Shown here: positions 8,917 to 15,326 of the stretch, one piece after another | Position numbering within the stretch: the first letter of the stretch is position 1 | How the letters are laid out: each line of letters opens with the position of its first letter | NCBI GenBank assembly: GCA_964353255.1 | Contig: CAYGVJ010000066.1 | Location: 1-30,267 of the forward strand | Reading direction: 5' to 3' | Length of the DNA: 30,267 nucleotides | Origin: VFZS01 sp964353255 | GTDB lineage: Bacteria; Acidobacteriota; Terriglobia; Bryobacterales; Bryobacteraceae | Program-made: the position numbers and the translations under genes | The notes under the pieces: generated by a model | What the model saw: only the letters and a program-made list of their open reading frames with translations | The model's database searches: none | What the model was told of the DNA's origin: nothing

Positions 8917-8917
8917 C

Positions 8918-10096
8918 ATGCGCATACACACCCAAGCGGTGCACGCCGGCGACCGCAAGAAAGCCAGCGAGGGGATACCGGTCACCACGCCCATCCACAC
9001 GGCGGCCAGCTACTTCTACGACGACATGGAGCAGTTGGACCGCGTCTTTGCCCGCGAGCAGCCGGGCTATAGCTACTCGCGCTACGGCAACCCCACCAAC
9101 GCGGCGCTCGAAGAACTGGTTACCGCGCTCGAGAACGGCCACGGATCCCTGGCCTGCGCCTCGGGCATGGCGGCCCTCGAGATGGCGCTGCTGGCGGCGC
9201 TGGAGGGCCGGCGGAAGTCGATCGTGGCGGCCGAGGCGCTCTACGGCGCCACCATCAGCATGCTGCTCAAAGTGCTGGCGCCGCTGGGCGTGGAGGTCGC
9301 CTTCGTCGATATCTGCGATCTGGCGGCCGTCGAGCAGACTGTAACCGTGCGCCGGCCCGCCTGCGTGCTGATGGAAACCATCTCGAATCCGCTGCTGCGA
9401 GTGGGCGAGCTGGACCGGGTGGCCGAGATCGCCCGTGCGGCCGGCGCAGCCCTGGTGGTGGACAACACCTTCGCCACGCCGGTGCTGGTGCGGCCACTGG
9501 AGCTGGGCGCCAGCCTGGTGGTACACAGCGCCACCAAGTTCCTGGCCGGTCACGGCGACGTGCTCGGCGGCACGGTGACCTCCGACGCCGCCCATTACGA
9601 GACGTTGCGGATGCTGGGGCGCGTCCGCGGGCCGGTGCTGGGGCCGTTCGAGAGCTACCTCACCATGCGCGGCATCAAGACGCTGCCCCTGCGCGTCGAG
9701 CGCCAGTGCGCCAACGCATGCCGCATCGCCGAGTGGCTGGCGGCGCATCCGGCCATCCAGCGGGTCCACTTCCCCGGCGACCCGGCGCATCCGGACGCGG
9801 CCGCGATCCGCCGACTGCTACCGGAGGGGCTCTACGGCGCCCTGGTGAGCTTCGAGCTGAAGGGCGCGGGGCGCGCCGAGGTTTTCCGCTTCATGGACCG
9901 CCTGAAGCTGGTGGTGCGCGGCACCTCGCTGGGCGATGTCCACAGCCTGATCATGTACCCGGTGATGAGCTCCCACCGCGAGGTGACACCCGAGCAGCGC
10001 GCCCGCATGGGCATCCGCGACAACCTCGTGCGCCTTTCCGCCGGCATCGAAGCGGTCGAGGACATCCTCGCCGACCTGGAGCAGGCGCTGGGGTGA
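8918..10096 (+). CDS. Cys/Met-metabolism PLP enzyme (cystathionine gamma-synthase/lyase type)
   Basis: A 392-aa fold-type-I PLP enzyme of the trans-sulfuration family, acting on cysteine, cystathionine or O-acyl-homoserine. Motifs in order: YSYSRYGNPT with the active-site Tyr and phosphate contacts (residues 51-60), ASGMAALEMAL (81-91), METISNPLLRV (152-162), VDNTFATP (181-188), and HSATKFLAGHGDVLGG with the PLP Lys207. Near the end it has the usual RGTSLGDVHSLIMYP stretch and finishes LSAGIEAVEDILADLEQALG. Whether it is a gamma-synthase, gamma-lyase or sulfhydrylase cannot be told from the sequence, so I give no symbol. It starts 1 nt after cysS. Its last 66-76 bp occur twice more downstream, flanking TA modules. 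Confidence 0.88.
   Translation: MRIHTQAVHAGDRKKASEGIPVTTPIHTAASYFYDDMEQLDRVFAREQPGYSYSRYGNPTNAALEELVTALENGHGSLACASGMAALEMALLAALEGRRKSIVAAEALYGATISMLLKVLAPLGVEVAFVDICDLAAVEQTVTVRRPACVLMETISNPLLRVGELDRVAEIARAAGAALVVDNTFATPVLVRPLELGASLVVHSATKFLAGHGDVLGGTVTSDAAHYETLRMLGRVRGPVLGPFESYLTMRGIKTLPLRVERQCANACRIAEWLAAHPAIQRVHFPGDPAHPDAAAIRRLLPEGLYGALVSFELKGAGRAEVFRFMDRLKLVVRGTSLGDVHSLIMYPVMSSHREVTPEQRARMGIRDNLVRLSAGIEAVEDILADLEQALG
10021..10096 (+). repeat. Direct repeat copy 1 (native 3' end of the PLP gene)
   Basis: This is the intact 3' end of the PLP enzyme gene, including its stop codon. It is listed separately because copies of it recur at 10641-10706 and 11490-11565 in the same orientation, each ending exactly at the stop-codon position. 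By hand count copy 3 matches at about 67 of 76 bases and copy 2 at about 55 of 66. Confidence 0.8.
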
Positions 10097-10149
10097 GAGC
10101 CAGATGCTATGATCAAGAGAGGCTGTTCTCGCCGGTAGGCGGAGGCGCA

Positions 10150-10377
10150 ATGATGACGCTGGAAACAAAGGCTGTGGTGACGCTCGATCGCAGACTCACG
10201 GTCGAGGTGCCTCCAGAAGTCCAGCCGGGCGAGCACCGAATCGTCTTGATGATCGACGACGGCGTCACAGCACGGGCAAAGGAACCGCCTCTGGACTTTC
10301 CTTCCTATCCGGCCGGGCCGGTAGATGAGGGCTTCACCTTCCGCCGAGAGGACCTCTATGGCCCGGATGGAAGGTAG
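10150..10377 (+). CDS. Putative antitoxin of a PIN-domain module
   Basis: A 75-aa protein that begins with strands (LETKAVVTLDRRLTVEVPPE and EHRIVLMIDD) and ends in an acidic, Pro-rich tail (PVDEGFTFRREDLYG). Small proteins of this shape (TxDxxLxVxxPxxxxPGEHxVVxxID) commonly precede PIN toxins. Two ATGs are adjacent (10150 and 10153); GGAGG at 10141-10145 fits the second slightly better. The toxin gene that should follow starts at 10358, overlapping by 20 nt, but it is broken. This antitoxin therefore looks orphaned. A TATGAT (10108-10113) is a possible -10. Function is assigned by context and shape only. Confidence 0.6.
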   Translation: MMTLETKAVVTLDRRLTVEVPPEVQPGEHRIVLMIDDGVTARAKEPPLDFPSYPAGPVDEGFTFRREDLYGPDGR

Positions 10378-10626
10378 CGCAGTCTTTGTCGATACAAACG
10401 TCCTGGTTTATGCAGCCCTGAGCCAATGCTGGTCGCCGATGACGGCCCTCAGGTGACGGCGCGGCTGCTGGAACTCATGGAGCATATTCCCATTCGTGGC
10501 AAGCAGGTGCACGATGCCAATGTGGTCGCCACGATGCTCGCGTACGACGTGCACAACCTGCTGACGCACAACACCGCCGATTTCGCGCGGTATTCGGATC
10601 TGATAACGGTGCTGCCGTTGGAGTAA
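10358..10626 (+). pseudogene. PIN-domain (VapC-like) toxin with internal deletion and frameshift
   Basis: From ATG 10358 the frame reads VFVDTNVLVYAALS, the N-terminal strand of a PIN nuclease with its first catalytic Asp, and then runs into TGA after about 32 codons. In another frame, from about 10426, the C-terminal half follows: DDGPQVTARLLELM, GKQVHDANVVATM (catalytic Asp) and LLTHNTADF (last acidic region), ending at TAA 10624-10626. Full proteins of this kind have about 60 more residues between these halves, including the second acidic residue. The toxin is therefore almost certainly inactive: a deletion removed the middle and shifted the frame. Its antitoxin gene upstream is intact. 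Confidence 0.75.
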
Positions 10627-10640
10627 GCCTTCCTGATTCC

Positions 10641-10706
10641 CCCCTCTCCGTCGGCATCGAGGCGGTCGAGGACATCATCGCCGATCTGACGCAGGCGCTG
10701 GAGTAG
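10641..10706 (+). repeat. Direct repeat copy 2 (PLP-gene 3' end)
   Basis: Reads LSVGIEAVEDIIADLTQALE then TAG, matching the C-terminus of the PLP enzyme upstream without the rest of the gene. It begins 14 nt after the stop of the broken PIN toxin and ends exactly one base before the end of the next (minus-strand) PIN toxin gene. LSVGIE is closer to the family consensus than the local LSAGIE, so this copy probably came from a different allele or paralogue rather than from local duplication. Confidence 0.75.
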
Positions 10707-11156
10707 CTACTCTTGTTCCGGGTCGGCTACTCGTAAGCCCAAGTGCCGCGCCGCCGCCCCGAGTTCTCGATCCGAGGCAACCATTATTACTCCTTGGGCA
10801 ATAGTCTCCAATCGGCTCTGCAACACCAGGGCGGAGGCCAGATGGACAGCGTCTGCTCCGCGAAGGGCCGCGGCTTCTGCAACGCGCACAGCCGTGTCAC
10901 GCACGGCGGTGGTCAGCTCGATATGACAAAAGCGATCCCAGTCAGACCTCACCGAGCGTCTGGCATTCTCCCAGAACTGCACGTCCATCTCCCCGGCGTG
11001 GCGCTTGCGGAAGAGGGTGGCAAGCACTTCGACAAAGCCCAATGAGGCGCAGCACAGCACGTTCTCCGTAGCAAACAACTGGTGGATCCACTCGCTGCCT
11101 ACTTCTCGCCAATAGCGCTTCACCCAAGCGCTGGCATCCAAGTAGTAGAGCGTCAT
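10707..11156 (-). CDS. PIN-domain ribonuclease toxin (VapC-like), intact
   Basis: A 149-aa PIN nuclease carrying four acidic active-site positions: YYLDASAWVKRY (Asp7), LGFVEVLATL (Glu), GADAVHLASAL (Asp) and VASDRELGAAA (Asp). Proteins of this type cleave RNA when freed from their antitoxin. Its ATG overlaps the stop codon of the upstream antitoxin gene in an ATGA, so the two are translationally coupled. The gene ends exactly against direct repeat copy 2 (10706) and lies in the opposite orientation to the surrounding genes, as expected for an inserted cassette. Length and motifs look complete. Confidence 0.82.
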   Translation of the reverse strand: MTLYYLDASAWVKRYWREVGSEWIHQLFATENVLCCASLGFVEVLATLFRKRHAGEMDVQFWENARRSVRSDWDRFCHIELTTAVRDTAVRVAEAAALRGADAVHLASALVLQSRLETIAQGVIMVASDRELGAAARHLGLRVADPEQE

Positions 11157-11416
11157 CGACGGTCTGCAACCAGCAGCTTGGAGGCCGGGATACCGGGGCC
11201 CTCAACCGGCTCGAAGTCCTCGAAAGCTCCGGCGTCGTCCGCCGGAACGCGGAAGCTGGGGTCCCCAGCCAGGCGATCCAACACACGCCTTCGAGCCAAC
11301 GTGTCCTCCTCAAGCGGGGGTTCGATCATTCGCTCTACCACGCCCAGCACCTGCCGCGCCTGATCCTCGGTCAAGAGCCCGACCGCCTCGTGCAACGACT
11401 CCTTCACGGATGCCAT
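11153..11416 (-). CDS. Antitoxin partner of the PIN toxin
   Basis: An 87-aa acidic protein starting MASVKESLHEAVGLLTEDQA, with a helical N-terminal half (ARQVLGVVERM) and an extended acidic C-terminus (ADDAGAFEDFEPVEGPGIPA), the layout of antitoxins that wrap their toxin. I chose ATG 11416 because AGAAGG lies 9 nt upstream; the frame also extends to a TTG at 11443. A GATAAT-like -10 lies just upstream on the minus strand. It overlaps the toxin start by 4 nt. I do not recognise a named DNA-binding domain; assignment is mainly by position. Confidence 0.6.
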   Translation of the reverse strand: MASVKESLHEAVGLLTEDQARQVLGVVERMIEPPLEEDTLARRRVLDRLAGDPSFRVPADDAGAFEDFEPVEGPGIPASKLLVADRR

Positions 11417-11489
11417 AATCTGTCGCCTTCTGCTATTATCCAACAGCCGGGGCGGGGGATGTCCACGCCTTGGCGCTTCGTGCCGTGAC

Positions 11490-11565
11490 CAAACCCCTGC
11501 GCCTCTCCGCCGGCATCGAAGCGGTCGAGGACATCATCGCGGACCTCGCCCAGGCGCTGGGGTGA
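11490..11565 (+). repeat. Direct repeat copy 3 (PLP-gene 3' end)
   Basis: Reads PLRLSAGIEAVEDIIADLAQ then ALG and TGA. About 67 of 76 bases match the native 3' end at 10021-10096. It shares ctctcc and the atcatc Ile codons with copy 2, so copies 2 and 3 are related to each other as well as to copy 1. It stands 74 nt upstream of the antitoxin gene start (TA genes divergent from it) and is followed at once by a REP-like palindrome. Confidence 0.78.
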
Positions 11566-11568
11566 CGA

Positions 11569-11610
11569 GGCCGGCGGGAACGCCGGCCGGCAGGCTGAAA
11601 GCCCACCCCA
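11569..11610. repeat. REP-like palindrome upstream of the his leader
   Basis: GGCCGGCG and CGCCGGCC form a perfect 8-bp stem with a GGAA loop (11569-11588), followed by a CAGGCTGAAAGCCCACCCC tail that I associate with dispersed elements in Acidobacteriota genomes. It has no T-tract, so it is less likely to be a terminator. Family membership is from memory and unverified. Confidence 0.4.
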
Positions 11611-11623
11611 CGGAGCATTCTGC

Positions 11624-11629
11624 TATACT
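11624..11629 (+). promoter_or_regulatory. Putative -10 of the his operon
   Basis: TATACT stands 10 nt before the leader-peptide ATG (11640). No good -35 is visible 17 nt upstream. If this is the true -10, the mRNA would start only a few bases before the leader ATG, and the GGAG at 11631-11634 would lie at or before the transcript start. Confidence 0.35.
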
Positions 11630-11639
11630 CGGAGTTTCC

Positions 11640-11705
11640 ATGCGAGTCTGGTCCGCCGCCGTGCATCACCACGGAAGCCATATCGGCCGACGGGCGGACC
11701 TGTAA
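11640..11705 (+). CDS. hisL: Histidine operon leader peptide
   Basis: A 21-codon ORF with ATG at 11640, stop TAA at 11703-11705 and GGAG 5 nt before the ATG. It contains AVHHHGSHIG: His codons at 11664, 11667, 11670 and 11679, four within six codons. It lies immediately upstream of hisI and is followed by a strong terminator hairpin, exactly as expected of a ribosome-mediated attenuator in which stalling at scarce His-tRNA decides the fold of the leader. It is too short for routine gene finders. No homology can be checked here, but the His run, the hairpins and the gene context agree. Confidence 0.85.
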   Translation: MRVWSAAVHHHGSHIGRRADL

Positions 11706-11762
11706 CTCCAATCGGCAACTCAATCCGGAAGGGGCGCCCGCCAGCGATCGGCGGGCGTTTTT
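11650..11762 (+). promoter_or_regulatory. His-operon transcription attenuator
   Basis: Four pairing segments can be seen. Segment 1 GGTCCGCC (11650-11657) pairs perfectly with segment 2 GGCGGACC (11693-11700); this 8-bp hairpin encloses all four His codons. Segment 2 also contains CGGGCG (11691-11696), which pairs with CGCCCG (11735-11740) of segment 3 as an antiterminator. Segment 3 CGCCCGCC (11735-11742) pairs with segment 4 GGCGGGCG (11750-11757), followed by five T's. A ribosome stalled on the His codons would cover segment 1, free segment 2 to pair with 3, and prevent termination. The antiterminator seen by eye is only 6 GC pairs; longer pairings may exist. Confidence 0.8.
11735..11762 (+). 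terminator. Intrinsic terminator of the his attenuator
   Basis: A perfect 8-bp all-GC stem (CGCCCGCC / GGCGGGCG) with a 7-nt loop and TTTTT at 11758-11762. It ends 5 nt before the hisI ATG, so it cannot be a plain end-of-gene terminator for an upstream gene; it must be bypassed for the operon to be expressed. It may also mask the hisI ribosome-binding region. Confidence 0.88.
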
Positions 11763-11767
11763 GTCAT

Positions 11768-12157
11768 ATGCAAGCGATAGAACTGGATTTCGACAAGCTG
11801 GGCGGCCTGGTTCCCGCGGTCATTCAAGACCATAGCTCGGGCCGCGTGCTGATGCTGGGCTTCATGAACCGGGAGGCCTTTCTAAAAACCGTGGAGACCG
11901 GCTACGCCACCTTCTATAGCCGCTCGCGGCAGGAGCTTTGGACCAAGGGCAGCACCTCCGGCCACCGCCTCGTGGTCAAAGAGATGGCAACCGACTGCGA
12001 CCACGACGCGCTGCTCCTGCGCGTCGAAGCGCTCGGCCCGGGCGTCTGCCACGAGGGCTACCAAAGCTGCTTCTACCGCCGCTTCGAGCACGGCCAGTGG
12101 GTCGTCGCCGAGCCCCGTTGCTACAATCCGGAAACCGTCTACGGGAGGCGCACATGA
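11768..12157 (+). CDS. hisI: Phosphoribosyl-AMP cyclohydrolase
   Basis: Opens the adenine ring of phosphoribosyl-AMP, the third step of histidine synthesis. It is a 129-aa single-domain HisI without a fused HisE domain. The family motifs are present: SRQELWTKGSTSGH, DCDHDALLLRVE (metal-binding Asp-x-Asp with Cys) and CHEGYQSCFYRR (zinc Cys residues). The start follows the attenuator terminator by 5 nt and there is no classical Shine-Dalgarno apart from G-rich bases in the terminator stem. Its stop overlaps the hisG start in an ATGA. The pyrophosphatase hisE that acts just before it is not found in this operon. Confidence 0.95.
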   Translation: MQAIELDFDKLGGLVPAVIQDHSSGRVLMLGFMNREAFLKTVETGYATFYSRSRQELWTKGSTSGHRLVVKEMATDCDHDALLLRVEALGPGVCHEGYQSCFYRRFEHGQWVVAEPRCYNPETVYGRRT

Positions 12158-13029
12158 ACATGAAGCTGAGACTCGGCATTCCCAAAGGCAGCCTCGAGGC
12201 CGCTACCATAGACCTGTTCCGTCGCGCCGGGTTCAACATCACCGCCACCAGCCGGTCGTATTTCCCCTCCATCGACGACCCGGAGATCGACTGCATGCTC
12301 ATCCGCGCCCAGGAAATGGCGCGCTACGTCGAGGACGGCGTGCTGGATGCCGGCCTCACCGGCCGCGACTGGGTCGAGGAGTGCGAGGCGCAGGTGGTTA
12401 CGGTGGCCGACCTGATCTACGCCAAGCAGAGCTTCGGCAAGGTGCGCTGGGTGCTGGCGGTCCCGGAAGCCTCGCCCTTCCGCGCGGTGGAGGATCTGGA
12501 AGGCAAGGTGATCGCCACCGAGCTGGTGGCCACTACCAAGCGGTACCTGGCCGCGCACGGGGTCAAGGCCAAGGTCGAGTTCTCCTGGGGCGCCACCGAA
12601 GTCAAGCCCCCGGAGCTGGCCGACGCCATCGTCGAGGTGACCGAGACCGGCTCCTCGTTGCGCGCCAACAAGTTGCGCATCATAGACACCGTGCTCGAAT
12701 CCAACACCCAGCTCATCGCCAACCTCGCCGCCTGGGAGGATGAGTGGAAACGGCGCAAGCTCGAAGACATACGCATGCTGCTCGAAGGCGCCATCAATGC
12801 CCTGGGCAAGGTGGGGCTCATGCTGAACGTGCACCGGGACAACCTGACGGCGGTGCTAGAGGTCCTGCCGGCGCTGAAGAAGCCCACCATCTCGCACCTG
12901 AGCGACGAGGAGTGGCTGGCGGTCAACACTATCCTGGATGAATCGACGGTGCGCCGGATCATCCCGCGCCTGAAACAAGCCGGGGCGCAAGGCATCGTCG
13001 AGTATCCGCTGAACAAGATCGTGATGTGA
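12154..13029 (+). CDS. hisG: ATP phosphoribosyltransferase, long form
   Basis: Catalyses the first, committed step of histidine synthesis, joining ATP and PRPP. At 291 aa it is the long form, with a C-terminal ACT-like regulatory domain (about residues 215-291, around VLPALKKPTISHLSDEEWLA), so histidine feedback is expected and no HisZ subunit is needed. N-terminal signatures are LRLGIPKGSLEAATIDLF and DAGLTGRDWVEE, and the PRPP-binding region is EVTETGSSLRAN. GGGAGG at 12143-12148 gives a strong ribosome-binding site, and the start overlaps the hisI stop by 4 nt. Confidence 0.95.
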   Translation: MNMKLRLGIPKGSLEAATIDLFRRAGFNITATSRSYFPSIDDPEIDCMLIRAQEMARYVEDGVLDAGLTGRDWVEECEAQVVTVADLIYAKQSFGKVRWVLAVPEASPFRAVEDLEGKVIATELVATTKRYLAAHGVKAKVEFSWGATEVKPPELADAIVEVTETGSSLRANKLRIIDTVLESNTQLIANLAAWEDEWKRRKLEDIRMLLEGAINALGKVGLMLNVHRDNLTAVLEVLPALKKPTISHLSDEEWLAVNTILDESTVRRIIPRLKQAGAQGIVEYPLNKIVM

Positions 13030-13033
13030 CGCC

Positions 13034-14278
13034 ATGATCCGGATCATCTCCTCGAGCAAAGCCGGGCCGCTGCTGAAGCGCCGCGCCTCGCGCCTGGCGG
13101 CGGCCGAGCGCGTAGTGCGTCCGATACTGGAGGCTGTGCGCCGGCGGGGCGACAAGGCGCTCCTCGAGTACGCGCGGCGGCTGGACGGGCTGGACCGCCC
13201 CAGCGTCCGGATACGCCAAAGCGAACTCGAACAGGCCGCGGCTCAGCTCAAACCCGCCTTCCGCGCTGCGGTGCGCACCGCCGCCGCCAACATTCGCGCC
13301 TTCGCCAACGCCCAGTTGCCGCGGGAAAAGACGTGGCTAGCCGCGCCCGGCCTGCGCGTGGGACAGATTGTCCGCCCGCTGGACGCCGTAGGCTGCTACA
13401 TCCCGGCCGGCCGCTACCCGCTGCCCTCGACGCTGCTGATGACCGCCATCCCGGCGCAGGTGGCCGGCGTCGGGCGGATTTGCGTAGCCTCGCCGCGCCC
13501 GGTCCCCGAGATCCTCGGGGTGGCGCGCATGCTGGGGCTCAAAGACGTCTTTCGCATGGGCGGCGCGCACGCCATCGCCGCCTTCGCCTTCGGCACGCGC
13601 ACCGTGCCCCGCGTGGACCGCATCGTCGGCCCGGGGAACATTTACGTGGCGGCGGCCAAGAAGCTGCTGGCCGGCCAGGTGGGCATCGACTTCATCGCGG
13701 GTCCCACGGAGATCCTCATCATCACCGAGGACGGCAACCCGGCGATTCTCGCCGCCGACCTGCTAGCGCAGGCCGAGCACGACGTCGAGGCCTCCGCCAT
13801 CCTGCTCACCACCTCGCGAAAACTGGCTCGGGCCATCGCCCGCCAGATCGAGCGGCAGATTCAAGACCTCCCGACGGCGGCGGTGGCGCGCCGCGCCATC
13901 GACTCAAACAGCGCCATCATCCTGGTGGACTCGCTGGAGCAGGCCCTGGAGCTGGCCAACCGTTTCGCTCCCGAGCACCTGAGCATACCGGACCGCGCGC
14001 TGCTCGCCCAGGTCCGACACGCCGGGAGCGTCTTCATCGGCTCCTCGAGCCCCGAGGCGGCGGGCGATTACGCCTCCGGTCCCAACCACGTTTTGCCTAC
14101 CGGCGGTGCGGCCCGCCTGCGCGGAGGGCTCTCCGCCGCCGATTTCGTCAAGGTCATATCCGTGCAGGAATTGAGTAGCGCGGCCCTCGCCAAACTCGCG
14201 CCGACGATCACCACGCTGGCGCGCGCTGAGGGCCTGGAGGCGCACGCGCGCTCGGTGGAGGTGCGCACCCGTGCCTGA
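13034..14278 (+). CDS. hisD: Histidinol dehydrogenase
   Basis: Zinc enzyme that oxidises L-histidinol to histidine in two NAD-dependent steps, the last of the pathway. The 414-aa sequence shows VGCYIPAGRYPLPSTLLMTA, DRIVGPGNIYVAAAKKLL, DFIAGPTEILII, LLAQAEHDVEASAIL, the catalytic Glu-His pair in RFAPEHLSI, and GPNHVLPTGGAARLRGGLSA near the C-terminus. It follows hisG after 4 nt and overlaps hisC by 8 nt. Length and motifs look complete. Confidence 0.95.
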   Translation: MIRIISSSKAGPLLKRRASRLAAAERVVRPILEAVRRRGDKALLEYARRLDGLDRPSVRIRQSELEQAAAQLKPAFRAAVRTAAANIRAFANAQLPREKTWLAAPGLRVGQIVRPLDAVGCYIPAGRYPLPSTLLMTAIPAQVAGVGRICVASPRPVPEILGVARMLGLKDVFRMGGAHAIAAFAFGTRTVPRVDRIVGPGNIYVAAAKKLLAGQVGIDFIAGPTEILIITEDGNPAILAADLLAQAEHDVEASAILLTTSRKLARAIARQIERQIQDLPTAAVARRAIDSNSAIILVDSLEQALELANRFAPEHLSIPDRALLAQVRHAGSVFIGSSSPEAAGDYASGPNHVLPTGGAARLRGGLSAADFVKVISVQELSSAALAKLAPTITTLARAEGLEAHARSVEVRTRA

Positions 14279-15326
14279 ACCGCTCCGCCCCCGCCGCGCC
14301 GTGCTTGAAATGGCGCCCTACTCTCCGCCCACCGCCGGGCGCGCCGGCAAACTGCGCCTGGACTTCAACGAGAACACTTGCGGCTGCTCGCCGCGCGTGA
14401 TCGAGGCCCTGCGGCGACAACTGAGCGCCGAGGACCTCTCGGTCTACCCGGAGTACGGCGAGACCCGCGAGGAGCTGGCGGCCTTCTTCGGCGTGCGACC
14501 CGACGAGCTGCTGCTCACCAATGGCACCGACGAGGCCATCCAGGTGGTGCTCAACACCTACGTGGATGACGGCGACGAAGTGATCCTGCTGCGGCCTTCC
14601 TACGCCATGTACCGCTTCTATGCGGACGTGGCCGCCGCTCGGATCCGCGAGATCCCGTACCAGCCCAACACTCTGGCTTTCCCGCTCGAGGAACTGCTGG
14701 CGGCAGTCAGCCCGGCGACCCGCGCGGTCATCATTGCCAACCCCAACAACCCCACCGGCTCTGCGGTCTCCCGCGACGGCATCGAGCGGATTCTGGCCCG
14801 GGCAGCGCAGGCCGCGGTCATGATCGACGAGGCCTACTACGAGTTCTACAGCGTGACCGCCCTGGGGCTGCTCGCGCGCTACCCGAACCTGTTCGTGAGC
14901 CGGACCTTCTCGAAGGTCTACGGCATGGCCGGCATGCGGCTGGGCTGCCTGTTCTCTCAAAGCGCCAACATCGCCTACCTGCACAAGGCCCAGTCGCCCT
15001 ACAGCGTCAACTCGCTCGCGGCGCTGGCGGCGCGCGCCGCCATCCAGGACCGCGCTTACGTGGAGCACTACGTGGCCGAGGCGCTGGAGGCGCGCAAGCT
15101 GCTCTGCCGCGAACTGGACCGGCTCGCCATCCCCTACTACCCCAGCCAGGCCAACTTTGTCCTGGTGCGCTTCGGCGTGCGGGCCATCGAGATCCGCGAC
15201 CGCCTGCGCCAGGCCGGCGTGCTGGTGCGCGACCGCAGCTACGAGCTCGAAGGCTGCGTGCGCGTGACCGTAGGCACGCGCGAGCAGATACGCCGCCTGG
15301 TGGCGCTGATCGAGGAGATCTGGTGA
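14271..15326 (+). CDS. hisC: Histidinol-phosphate aminotransferase
   Basis: PLP enzyme that transaminates imidazole-acetol phosphate to histidinol phosphate. The 351-aa protein begins at GTG 14271, inside the end of hisD. Fold-type-I motifs seen: LDFNENTCGCSP, TNGTDEAIQVVLNTYVDDGD, IIANPNNPTGSAVS, MIDEAYYEFY, and the PLP Lys in SRTFSKVYGMAGMRLG, then a conserved Arg near the C-terminus (VRVTVGTREQIRRL). It ends with a 1-4 nt overlap into the HAD hydrolase gene. Confidence 0.94.
   Translation: MPEPLRPRRAVLEMAPYSPPTAGRAGKLRLDFNENTCGCSPRVIEALRRQLSAEDLSVYPEYGETREELAAFFGVRPDELLLTNGTDEAIQVVLNTYVDDGDEVILLRPSYAMYRFYADVAAARIREIPYQPNTLAFPLEELLAAVSPATRAVIIANPNNPTGSAVSRDGIERILARAAQAAVMIDEAYYEFYSVTALGLLARYPNLFVSRTFSKVYGMAGMRLGCLFSQSANIAYLHKAQSPYSVNSLAALAARAAIQDRAYVEHYVAEALEARKLLCRELDRLAIPYYPSQANFVLVRFGVRAIEIRDRLRQAGVLVRDRSYELEGCVRVTVGTREQIRRLVALIEEIW

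Noticed and set aside
7477..9000. Long minus-strand ORF (507 codons) opposite cysS
   Set aside because: cysS on the plus strand is certain; the antisense frame has no family motif.
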